This document shows, one piece after another, positions 1 through 7,747 of a stretch of 32,070 bases of DNA. The notes beneath the pieces are model-generated. The model saw nothing but the letters and a program-made list of their open reading frames with translations. It was not told the origin of the DNA and searched no databases. The position numbers were made by a program, and so were the translations under genes. The stretch's first letter is position 1, and every line of letters starts with the position of its first letter. The DNA comes from Candidatus Fermentibacterota bacterium. GTDB taxonomy: Bacteria; Fermentibacterota; Fermentibacteria; Fermentibacterales; JCC-6. The DNA lies in the NCBI GenBank assembly GCA_003644925.1, contig QNDS01000010.1, forward strand, positions 1 to 32,070. Direction: 5' to 3'.

Positions 1-913
1 AAATGGCCTGATCCGTCATCGTTCCATAAACAATATCACCTCCAAGCCCGGTGTAGTCCTCCTGATCTATTGTGTGCAGGAGAGCGAAGTTCATGGTGAA
101 GGTGACCGGATTCAGTGTATCATTCTCGGCATAGTACTTCTGAATGGAAAAGATTCCGCTTGCTTCGACTTCTTCTAAAGAGAGAGGAGGGGGATCTTGA
201 TTTTCGAGCCTGTGCTGAGTGTATACATTGGGAATGTAGTCATCCCAGAGAAGCGTATCTTCCACCGAATGTCGCCGCTGCTGAGAGTTTGCTTCGTCGT
301 AAACCTCGTAGAACCATAGAAGGTCATGCTCATCTGCACTCTCAGCCAGTTCTCCAATTGTTACTCCAATGGAATAATCGGGATCATCATAATACAGTGA
401 TTCCGCTGTTGTATACTGTTCTATAGAATCAAAATCAGCATTACTCCTGGCAAAACAGTAATCCGAGGTGAGAAGTGAATCACTGTTCCGAAACCAGTAC
501 CTGAACTCCGGGTCTCCCCAATGCTTGAGGTACTGCATAACTTCGCCCGGACAGATGGAGTAGTACATTCCCGCACTGTCGCAGAGAGACATAAGGTTTT
601 GATTAGTAGTATGTGAGGCAGTACCGTCGAAGTTCACGGCATCGAAATTAAGCCATGACAATTCGCAGAGAAGTTCTATTGTTGTGTATTCAAAAGAGGC
701 ATATGAACCAACTATCCTCATGGCAAGTGTAGGTATGTCATTATCCGAGGGAGTGTCTGCAAGTGCTGTGGAGACGAAGATCAACGAGAATATTAAGATT
801 ATTATTCGAAAACGGGGGAGGTGCCATAATTGTGTCCTTTCCAGCGCGGAAAAGGATATTCTTGTCTGGCAGGATTCCTTACTGCGCAGTGTATTAGAAT
901 GATATTCATTCAT
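1..913 (-). CDS. Hypothetical secreted protein, C-terminus truncated by the left window edge
   Basis: Manual reverse-strand translation is open from ATG at 913 to position 2: MNEYHSNTLRSKESCQTRISFSALERTQLWHLPRFRIIILIFSLIFVSTALADTPSDNDIPTLAMRIVGSYASFEYTTIELL...LLHTIDQEDYTGLGGDIVYGTMTDQAI. Contains a signal-peptide-like stretch (FRIIILIFSLIFVSTALA). Absent from the ORF track because no stop lies inside the window. Confidence 0.75.
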   Translation of the reverse strand, partial: MNEYHSNTLRSKESCQTRISFSALERTQLWHLPRFRIIILIFSLIFVSTALADTPSDNDIPTLAMRIVGSYASFEYTTIELLCELSWLNFDAVNFDGTASHTTNQNLMSLCDSAGMYYSICPGEVMQYLKHWGDPEFRYWFRNSDSLLTSDYCFARSNADFDSIEQYTTAESLYYDDPDYSIGVTIGELAESADEHDLLWFYEVYDEANSQQRRHSVEDTLLWDDYIPNVYTQHRLENQDPPPLSLEEVEASGIFSIQKYYAENDTLNPVTFTMNFALLHTIDQEDYTGLGGDIVYGTMTDQAI

Positions 914-924
914 AACCTACTATG

Positions 925-954
925 AGAATACATCCCTATTTTAGTGAATGTCAA
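925..954 (-). promoter_or_regulatory. Candidate sigma70-type promoter for the left-edge secreted protein
   Basis: On the minus strand: TTGACA (949-954) - 18 nt - TATTCT (925-930), just upstream of ATG at 913. Confidence 0.4.
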
Positions 955-1072
955 GGGAATCTAAGTGAGCAGATATAGCCCTGAGCGATCAGTTTAGAAT
1001 TTAGTTCATGCTCTCGGACACATTGTTTCCCATTTGTTACATCCTTGCGATTATGGTGATCTTAAGTTTATC

Positions 1073-1117
1073 TCATCCTTCAGAAAAGTTCCAAATGCGT
1101 CTATTGCGGGGTACCAT
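1073..1117 (+). repeat. Direct repeat copy A
   Basis: tcatccttcagaaaagttccaaatgcgtctattgcggggtaccat; its 32-nt core (1086-1117) matches 2854-2885 with one mismatch; the whole 45 nt matches with 5 mismatches. Confidence 0.9.
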
Positions 1118-1126
1118 GCAAAGATA

Positions 1127-1154
1127 AGGTCGCTGGAACAGATTCCAGCGGCCT
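1127..1154 (+). terminator. Strong stem-loop downstream of repeat copy A (terminator-like or repeat-associated hairpin)
   Basis: AGGTCGCTGGAA-caga-TTCCAGCGGCCT, 12-bp stem with one G:U, followed by attttc. Confidence 0.55.
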
Positions 1155-1214
1155 ATTTTCAAAGTGTCAGAATTGACCTGTCCTGTTTAAGAGTTGAGTA
1201 TGCCAACATCGATC

Positions 1215-1243
1215 TTGACTAGAATCACTAATTAGAGCATAGT
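1215..1243 (+). promoter_or_regulatory. Candidate promoter of the AbiEi/AbiEii operon
   Basis: TTGACT (1215-1220) - 17 nt - CATAGT (1238-1243) upstream of the antitoxin start at 1289. Confidence 0.45.
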
Positions 1244-1265
1244 ATGTCCAACAATAGTGGACATA
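1243..1265 (+). promoter_or_regulatory. Candidate operator: 23-bp inverted repeat
   Basis: TATGTCCA-acaatag-TGGACATA, perfect 8-bp arms, touching the predicted -10 and located before the antitoxin start. Confidence 0.55.
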
Positions 1266-1288
1266 GGTGTATGTAATTAGAGGAGATA

Positions 1289-1945
1289 ATGATCGATTTC
1301 ATCACAGCGCTTCGAAGCAAGGTAACAGGTGAAGTTTTTGATTTCCAGGTTCTCATGGATGTTCTTAGCATCTATCGTAAGCCAAGAGATGTCGTTACCA
1401 GACTGCTTGCAGGCGGGATCATAATACGTATCAAGAAGGGGCTTTATTGCTTTGGAGATGCCCTTCGACGAAGACCTGTCAGCCGAGAGTACGTTGCTAA
1501 TCTGATTTACGGACCATCATATGTCAGTCTTGAATATGCAATGCACTACCATGGTCTGATTCCCGAACAAGTCCACACAGTAACTTCTGTAACCAGCAAG
1601 CGATCCAGAGGATTCGATACTCCTCTGGGTGAGTTCTCCTATAGAATGCTCAGTAAAGATCGCTATGCAGTAGGGCAAATACTGGATTCAACCGAGGAAA
1701 CGGCTTTCCTGATTGCTACTCCGGAAAAAGCTCTGATCGATAAGGTTTGGACGGATAGCAGATTTGATGGCACTCGGATATCAGAATTCCAGGAGTATCT
1801 TATTGATGATTTGCGAATTGAGATGGACAGACTCGGAGAGCTGGACAGCAATCTCATGCGAGAAATCTGCAAAGTATATGACTCAGCCAAGATACGTAAT
1901 CTCATGATCTATCTGAAGAGAATCTGGGGTGCTAATAATGCATGA
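1289..1945 (+). CDS. AbiEi-family (type IV TA) antitoxin / transcriptional regulator
   Basis: 218 aa; N-terminal winged-helix-like region (LLAGGIIIRIKKGLYCFGDALRRRPVSREYVANLIYGPSYVSLEYAMHYHGLIPEQVHTVTSVTSKRSRGFDTPLGEFSYR) and ATPEKALIDKVW typical of AbiEi; RBS aggaga; overlaps an AbiEii gene. Confidence 0.85.
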   Translation: MIDFITALRSKVTGEVFDFQVLMDVLSIYRKPRDVVTRLLAGGIIIRIKKGLYCFGDALRRRPVSREYVANLIYGPSYVSLEYAMHYHGLIPEQVHTVTSVTSKRSRGFDTPLGEFSYRMLSKDRYAVGQILDSTEETAFLIATPEKALIDKVWTDSRFDGTRISEFQEYLIDDLRIEMDRLGELDSNLMREICKVYDSAKIRNLMIYLKRIWGANNA

Positions 1946-2804
1946 AGCGATACGATCCATGATGGACGGTTACAGATGTACAACTTTTGCTGATTACAAT
2001 AATGCCCTTCGGGACATATTCCAGCGATTGGCTTTATTGGGACTCTGGCGAAGCAAATTCTTTGAGCATGCAGCATTCTATGGCGGTACTGCTCTGAGGA
2101 TGCTGCATGGGCTCGATCGATTCTCTGAGGATTTGGATTTTTCTCTGCTCAGCTCTTGCCAATCCTTTTCGATGGAAGCTTATGGAGAAGCTCTTCGCAA
2201 GGAGATCGATAGCTTCGGATTCGAAGTAGAGTTTGAGAGTTCAAAGAGCTCAAGAGCGGGAAAGATAGAGTCCGCCTTCCTGAAGACCAATACCTACAAG
2301 CAGTTAATAGCTATAGACGCAGGTAAGGAATTACTAAGTGGTTTTCACTCCGGGAAGTTACTGAAAATCAAACTGGAAGTGGATATCGACCCTCCAGGAG
2401 GATTCGAGACTGGTACGCAGTACATTCTTCAACCAATCCCCTTCCCGGTTCGCGCATATAACCTTCCCGATCTGTTCGCAGGTAAGCTGCATGCGGTTCT
2501 CTGCAGGAAGTGGCGCATACGAGTGAAAGGCCGTGACTGGTATGATATGGTCTGGTATGCTGGTCATCATCCAGAGGTCAACCTCAGCCATCTCGAGATC
2601 AGAATGAAGCAATCAGGTGACTACTCTGAAGGGGATAAGCTGACAATATCGAAACTCCGAGATCTTCTTTTAGAAGCAATTGATGAGTTGAACATTAATC
2701 TGGCTCAAGAGGACATATCTCGTTTCATTAGTGATCCAAGAGAGCTGGATGTCTGGTCGAAGGATTTCTTTCAGCATGTGATAAAACGCATCAAACCGAT
2801 TTAA
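1938..2804 (+). CDS. AbiEii/AbiGii-family nucleotidyltransferase toxin
   Basis: FYGGTALRMLHGLDRFSEDLDFSLL (GGTAL...RxSEDLDF nucleotidyltransferase motif) and later KLHAVLCRKWRIRVKGRDWYDMVWY typical of AbiEii; ATG at 1938 overlaps the antitoxin stop (ORF track extends to GTG 1929). Confidence 0.9.
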   Translation: MHEAIRSMMDGYRCTTFADYNNALRDIFQRLALLGLWRSKFFEHAAFYGGTALRMLHGLDRFSEDLDFSLLSSCQSFSMEAYGEALRKEIDSFGFEVEFESSKSSRAGKIESAFLKTNTYKQLIAIDAGKELLSGFHSGKLLKIKLEVDIDPPGGFETGTQYILQPIPFPVRAYNLPDLFAGKLHAVLCRKWRIRVKGRDWYDMVWYAGHHPEVNLSHLEIRMKQSGDYSEGDKLTISKLRDLLLEAIDELNINLAQEDISRFISDPRELDVWSKDFFQHVIKRIKPI

Positions 2805-2840
2805 AGAGTTCCAGTCGACTTCCCTGAGAACGCGCGAGTT

Positions 2841-2885
2841 TCATCCTCTGGATAAGTTCCAAATGCGTCTATTACGGGGTACCAT
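2841..2885 (+). repeat. Direct repeat copy B
   Basis: tcatcctctggataagttccaaatgcgtctattacggggtaccat; same orientation as copy A, 1768 bp downstream. Confidence 0.9.
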
Positions 2886-2886
2886 T

Positions 2887-2930
2887 AGGGACGGAGGTAA
2901 TTGGAAAATTCAATTACCTCCGTCCCTTTT
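2887..2930 (+). terminator. Perfect 17-bp inverted repeat hairpin with short T tract (terminator-like or REP-like palindrome)
   Basis: AGGGACGGAGGTAATTG-gaaaatt-CAATTACCTCCGTCCCT then TTT; starts 1 nt after repeat copy B. Confidence 0.7.
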
Positions 2931-3006
2931 CAGTTACGAGAGATTTCTTAACACATTTCTTCCACAGGTTGTTTCATGCCGCTGTTTTATCCATATTTAT
3001 TATTCA

Positions 3007-5529
3007 ATGAAAATGAAAAAGTCAGGTATTTCAATCGGATCATTGCGTTTTCAGGTATGGAAGCAGCTGATACTAGCCATCCTCCTTATCACCGCAGTCC
3101 TCTATCTGTACGATGGTTACAAGAGAACAAGAAGATCAGCCCTTGAAAGCTACTCCACACAGCAGATGATATATGCCAGCCAGATAGTCAACGATGTCCA
3201 TTTCAAATTCGAACTTATCAGGAATGTTCTTGAACTGTGGAGCAGTTCAGGGGAGATTGTGTACATATCCGATGAAACGCTGTTCTGCATGGAAAGAATT
3301 CTTGCTGCCCACAGCAGTTACATATCCGGGGTCACCCGGATGGATGAAAATGGAATCATACGCGTAACAGTACCGTTTTACGAAGGAACTACGGGTGCTG
3401 ACATATCCTATCAGAGTCATATACAGCAATTAATGGAGCTTCATTGCGCAGTACTCAGCGATGCCTTCATGACGGTCCAGGGTTACTGGGCAATTGCGTA
3501 TCATGTTCCCTGTTTCGATAAAGAGCACTCTTTTCGGGGTTCTCTCGCTTTTCTTGTGCCCTTCCGCGAAATGTTTCGACAACTTTTTACCCAGCTTCTG
3601 CCGGAGAGCTCCACGATCCCGCTGGTTCTCGGCAGTGACGGCCTGATACTGTTCTCACCGCATGTAGAGCATGAGGGAAGGCACTATTCAGATGTCTTCC
3701 CGGTCGGCAGCGGTGAATTGAAGGTGGCAGATGCGGCATTCACCGGCATTACAGGTTACATCCTGACAGATTTCAGCACCTTTGTGGAGAATGAGGATCA
3801 ATCGGAGAATATGCTTTCAACGATCGTTCCCTTCGATTTCCAGGATGTATCATGGATGCTTATCCTCTCTGTTCCTGAGTCTGCCGTAATGAGGAACATT
3901 GCCGGATTGAGCAATAGATGGCTCTGGGGTATGCTGGCCATAATACTGCTGGCGCTGCTTTACAGCACGCTAAAAGTCAGAGTATGGATCACTTCGAAAG
4001 AAGAGAAGAAACGGGAAGACATCGCCCATCTTAAGAATGTTCTTATAAGAACTGTGAATCAGGCTCAGGAGATTATCGTAATTCTCGATAAAAGGGAAAA
4101 AGTGCTTTACGCCAACAGGGCGGCTGTAAAGATATCAGGTTTCGGCAAGGAATTCCTGGACAGCAAGATATCAAAGATTCCCTTCCAGGGTATAGAACCA
4201 GGCATAAGTGAGATAAGGAAGAAGGTTTTCCACAACGGTACCTGGAGTGGTGTTTGTAATGCCAGGGGTGCTAAGAACCGTTTTCTTAGGCTTGATTTAA
4301 CTGTTTCATCCGTCACTGACAGGGATGGAGCTATTACGAATTTTATAATCATCGCCAGGGATGTTACGGTGCAGGCAGAAATGGAGCGGAGACTTTTCCA
4401 GCAGCAGAAAATGGAGGCCATCGGCCAGCTGGCTGGAGGAATAGCGCACGATTTTAACAATCTCCTTGTCGGCATACTCGGTTATGCCGAACTTCTGAAG
4501 AAGCACCACTCAGAAGATGGTGATGTAGCGAAGTCTGCAGATGTTATCATCGCAGCTGTTCATCGGGGATCCGAGCTTACAAGGCAGCTTCTTGGATACG
4601 CTCGAATGGGTAAGCACCAGATAAACCGGATAGATATAGGCCAGTGTGTAAGGAACGTGAACGATCTGCTGAAAAGGACTCTTGATCAGCGAATAAAGGT
4701 CGTACTCAATCTTGAAGAAGGGATATATATAAAAGGAGATTCATCCCAGATAGAGCAGGTTATCCTGAATCTCGCCGTAAATGCCAGGGATGCCATGCCG
4801 GAGGGTGGAGAGTTGAAGTTTTCACTCAAACGGGAAATCATACCCGCGGAAATAATCGGCGGGCAGCAGGAAGGCAGCCCGGTGGAACTCGCAGTACTGG
4901 AAACGGCTGACACCGGGACTGGTATTCCAGTTGAGAACCACGAGAAAATATTCGAACCGTTTTTCACTACAAAAAATGAAGAGGGAACTGGCATGGGGCT
5001 GGCAACGGTATACGGAATCATCGCGAATCATGACGGATGGGTTGATGTTGACAGTCAACCCGGCAAAGGGGCAGTATTTTCAGTTTACCTGCCCCTAGAT
5101 AATACTGATGAAAAAGATGAGGATGAAGAGCCATGGCTGCCAGAGAGAGCATCAGACGGGCTGGGTCATACAGTTCTTGTTGTGGATGATGAATCAACTG
5201 TTGTGGAAACAGTGACCGAACTTCTCTCGGAGGTCGGGTACACTGTGATACCTGTTCCCAACGGAGTAAGAGCTGTTGAAGTGTTCTCTTCAGACCCTGA
5301 TGGATTCGATGCGGTAGTGCTGGATCTATCCATGCCGGAAATGGACGGGAAGGAGTGCTTTAAAATGCTCCGTGATATCGATCCGGATGTTAAAGTCATC
5401 CTCATTACCGGATTCAGTAGAGATGGAAGGGTTCAGGAACTGCTTGATATGGGCGTGAAGGGATTCCTTCAGAAACCTTTCCGTTTGAAGAAACTTGCTG
5501 CGGCACTTACAGACCTGATAGAATCATGA
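3007..5529 (+). CDS. Hybrid sensor histidine kinase (TM - periplasmic sensor - TM - PAS - HisKA - HATPase_c - REC)
   Basis: LAGGIAHDFNNLLVGILGYAEL H-box, VILNLAVNARDAMP N-box, DTGTGIP / GTGMGLATVYGI G-boxes, C-terminal REC (VLVVDDEST...VVLDLSMPEMDG...KPF). Start at 3007 preferred because codons upstream to 2863 cross a direct repeat and a palindrome. Confidence 0.92.
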   Translation: MKMKKSGISIGSLRFQVWKQLILAILLITAVLYLYDGYKRTRRSALESYSTQQMIYASQIVNDVHFKFELIRNVLELWSSSGEIVYISDETLFCMERILAAHSSYISGVTRMDENGIIRVTVPFYEGTTGADISYQSHIQQLMELHCAVLSDAFMTVQGYWAIAYHVPCFDKEHSFRGSLAFLVPFREMFRQLFTQLLPESSTIPLVLGSDGLILFSPHVEHEGRHYSDVFPVGSGELKVADAAFTGITGYILTDFSTFVENEDQSENMLSTIVPFDFQDVSWMLILSVPESAVMRNIAGLSNRWLWGMLAIILLALLYSTLKVRVWITSKEEKKREDIAHLKNVLIRTVNQAQEIIVILDKREKVLYANRAAVKISGFGKEFLDSKISKIPFQGIEPGISEIRKKVFHNGTWSGVCNARGAKNRFLRLDLTVSSVTDRDGAITNFIIIARDVTVQAEMERRLFQQQKMEAIGQLAGGIAHDFNNLLVGILGYAELLKKHHSEDGDVAKSADVIIAAVHRGSELTRQLLGYARMGKHQINRIDIGQCVRNVNDLLKRTLDQRIKVVLNLEEGIYIKGDSSQIEQVILNLAVNARDAMPEGGELKFSLKREIIPAEIIGGQQEGSPVELAVLETADTGTGIPVENHEKIFEPFFTTKNEEGTGMGLATVYGIIANHDGWVDVDSQPGKGAVFSVYLPLDNTDEKDEDEEPWLPERASDGLGHTVLVVDDESTVVETVTELLSEVGYTVIPVPNGVRAVEVFSSDPDGFDAVVLDLSMPEMDGKECFKMLRDIDPDVKVILITGFSRDGRVQELLDMGVKGFLQKPFRLKKLAAALTDLIES

Positions 5530-5589
5530 CGATTATAACCTGTTCTGCATAAAGACCTTCAGGAAGAAGAACTGAAGAGAGAAGGCTGG

Positions 5590-7533
5590 ATGGATATGGA
5601 TAAAAACGAGAGGATACTTGCCGAACAGGCTCTCAGAGATAGCGAAGAACGCTACAGAACATTTGTTGAGGCATCTATGGATGCCATATATCTGGAATCC
5701 ATTGAAGGAGAGATTCTGGACTGCAATGAAGCAGCCTGTGAAATGCTGGGTTACCGGAAAGATGAGCTTATAGGGAAATCTGTCACCGACCTTCTGCCGA
5801 AAAACAAACGGTATCTGCTGCCGGAGATTGTTGATAAGCTTATGTCCGATGGTGAATCCTTTATTGAGGGTGAGAACCTCCGTAAGGATGGTACTACTGT
5901 TCCAGTAGAATCCAGAGCCCGTGTGATAGATACTCCCGCGGGAAAACGGGTTGTGGTTTACGTTCGGGATATCTCCAGGTGGAAACAGTCGGAAAAGGAA
6001 CTGATCGAAAGTGAGAAGCGTTTCCGATCTTTCATGGACCAGCTGCCTGGCGCAGTATTCCTGAAGGATTCGGATAGCAGATACATCTATATAAATCAAT
6101 TCATGAGAAAAGCATTCAATGCCGATGAAAGCTGGATTGGCAAACTAACCTCGGAATGCTTCCCCATGGAAGAAGCACACTCGCTGATCCGGCATGACCG
6201 GGATGCTTTCGATAAGAACTACATCATTGATGTTCAGAAAGTTGTTGATTCGGGCGGGAAAGAACGTATTTTTCAGATACACAAATTCAGGATCTCCAAG
6301 GGAGAGAGTGAAAACGACATGCTGGGGGGTGTCGGTCTTGACGTAACCGATCAACTTAACGCTGAGAAGGCAAGGGTGAAACTTGAAGCGCAGATTCAGC
6401 ATACCCAGAAGCTTGAAAGTCTTGGTGTTCTTGCAGGTGGTATAGCACACGATTTCAACAATATACTGATGGCCATACTCGGTTATGCCGATCTGGCACT
6501 TCTTGACACTTCCGCGGGCAGCCCGGTGGTACCCTCACTTCATGAGATCGAAAAGGCTACACGGAATGCAGCTGATCTGACCAAGCAGATGCTGGCATAT
6601 TCAGGAAAAGGGACATTCCAGATCATCAAGCTTGATCTTAACGAAATTATACGGGAGATGACACACCTGCTCGATATTTCGATATCGAAGAACGCTGTTA
6701 TCAAGTATGATCTGTACGACGGACTTCCAACCATTGAAGCTGACCCGTCTCAGATAAGACAGATCATTATGAACCTGGTAACAAACGCATCCGACGCGAT
6801 GGATAAGACAAGTGGCGTAATTTCAATAACGACCAACCATATGGAATGTGACAGTGAATATCTTTCCGCAGCTTTCATGAACGATCAGCTTCCAGATGGA
6901 AAATATGTTTACCTGGAAGTGTCCGATACGGGTAACGGGATGGACGAAGAAACCCTTTCAAAGCTCTTCGACCCCTTCTTCACCACCAAGTCTACCGGAA
7001 GGGGGCTTGGGCTTTCAGCGGTTCTCGGAATCATCCGCGGGCACAGGGGAACAGTAAAAGTATACTCGGAACTCGGGAAGGGTACTTCATTCAAAATACT
7101 CATTCCCTCAGTTGAAGGTGAACCGGAGCAGACAGCAGTATCAGATGAAAGCGAGCATGATGTTATCCAGAAAGGTACATTGCTTCTGGTAGACGACGAA
7201 TCATCCATTCGCGACATCGGGCAGACCATGCTTGAGAAAACGGGTTATACCGTGATTACTTCCTCAGACGGAAGGGAGGCGCTTGGCATTTTCAGGGAGA
7301 GACATGAAGAAATAGACTGCGTAATCCTTGATCTCACGATGCCGCATATGGATGGTGAAGAAACTTTCCGCGAAATGCGGAGGATACAGAGCGATGTATG
7401 CGTAATAATCTCCAGCGGTTATAACAGGCAGGATGTTACCCGGCGATTCACAGGTAAAGGGCTTGCAGGCTTTATACAGAAACCGTACAGGCTTTCGGAG
7501 CTTACTGCAAAGCTGAAAGAGGTTATTGATTGA
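5590..7533 (+). CDS. Hybrid sensor histidine kinase (PAS - PAS - HisKA - HATPase_c - REC), no obvious TM
   Basis: SEERYRTFVEASMDAIYLESIEGEILDCNEAACEMLGY PAS; LAGGIAHDFNNILMAILGYADLAL; REC TLLLVDDESSIRD...VILDLTMPHMDG. Confidence 0.92.
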   Translation: MDMDKNERILAEQALRDSEERYRTFVEASMDAIYLESIEGEILDCNEAACEMLGYRKDELIGKSVTDLLPKNKRYLLPEIVDKLMSDGESFIEGENLRKDGTTVPVESRARVIDTPAGKRVVVYVRDISRWKQSEKELIESEKRFRSFMDQLPGAVFLKDSDSRYIYINQFMRKAFNADESWIGKLTSECFPMEEAHSLIRHDRDAFDKNYIIDVQKVVDSGGKERIFQIHKFRISKGESENDMLGGVGLDVTDQLNAEKARVKLEAQIQHTQKLESLGVLAGGIAHDFNNILMAILGYADLALLDTSAGSPVVPSLHEIEKATRNAADLTKQMLAYSGKGTFQIIKLDLNEIIREMTHLLDISISKNAVIKYDLYDGLPTIEADPSQIRQIIMNLVTNASDAMDKTSGVISITTNHMECDSEYLSAAFMNDQLPDGKYVYLEVSDTGNGMDEETLSKLFDPFFTTKSTGRGLGLSAVLGIIRGHRGTVKVYSELGKGTSFKILIPSVEGEPEQTAVSDESEHDVIQKGTLLLVDDESSIRDIGQTMLEKTGYTVITSSDGREALGIFRERHEEIDCVILDLTMPHMDGEETFREMRRIQSDVCVIISSGYNRQDVTRRFTGKGLAGFIQKPYRLSELTAKLKEVID

Positions 7534-7567
7534 CCTTCGCAGTATCAGTATGTCATTTACACGGGGG

Positions 7568-7620
7568 GAGAACAGGTACAGAAGAACGGTCTTCTGAGGG
7601 TTCTCATTTTCATTTTCTTT
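7568..7620 (+). terminator. Probable terminator after the second histidine kinase
   Basis: Stem GAGAAC...GTTCTC enclosing CAGAAGA-acgg-TCTTCTG, followed by T-rich attttcattttcttt. Confidence 0.55.
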
Positions 7621-7679
7621 ATTTAGATTATGGTGTTGCTGAACCTGGGTTCTTAACTGCCCCGAAATGGGCAAAAAGG

Positions 7680-7719
7680 TCTCCTCGCATTCGCACTGTA
7701 AGCTGAGCGAATGAGGAGA
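7680..7719 (+). promoter_or_regulatory. Leader hairpin upstream of glutamate dehydrogenase
   Basis: TCTCCTC-gc-ATTCGC ... GCGAAT-GAGGAGA, inverted repeat with a 2-nt bulge, 12-nt loop, about 28 nt before the gdhA start. Confidence 0.4.
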
Positions 7720-7747
7720 TTATCTTTCATTTAGAGAGGAGTCTCTG

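Noticed and set aside
1034-1222. 62-aa plus-strand ORF
   Set aside because: It is built from direct repeat copy A and its hairpin, has no RBS and no recognisable domain; probably not a gene.
1073-2930. Integron gene-cassette (attC) interpretation of the repeats and hairpins around the TA genes
   Set aside because: The repeats themselves are not palindromic and I could not identify paired R'/R'' core sites or an integrase; left as a generic repeat-flanked module.
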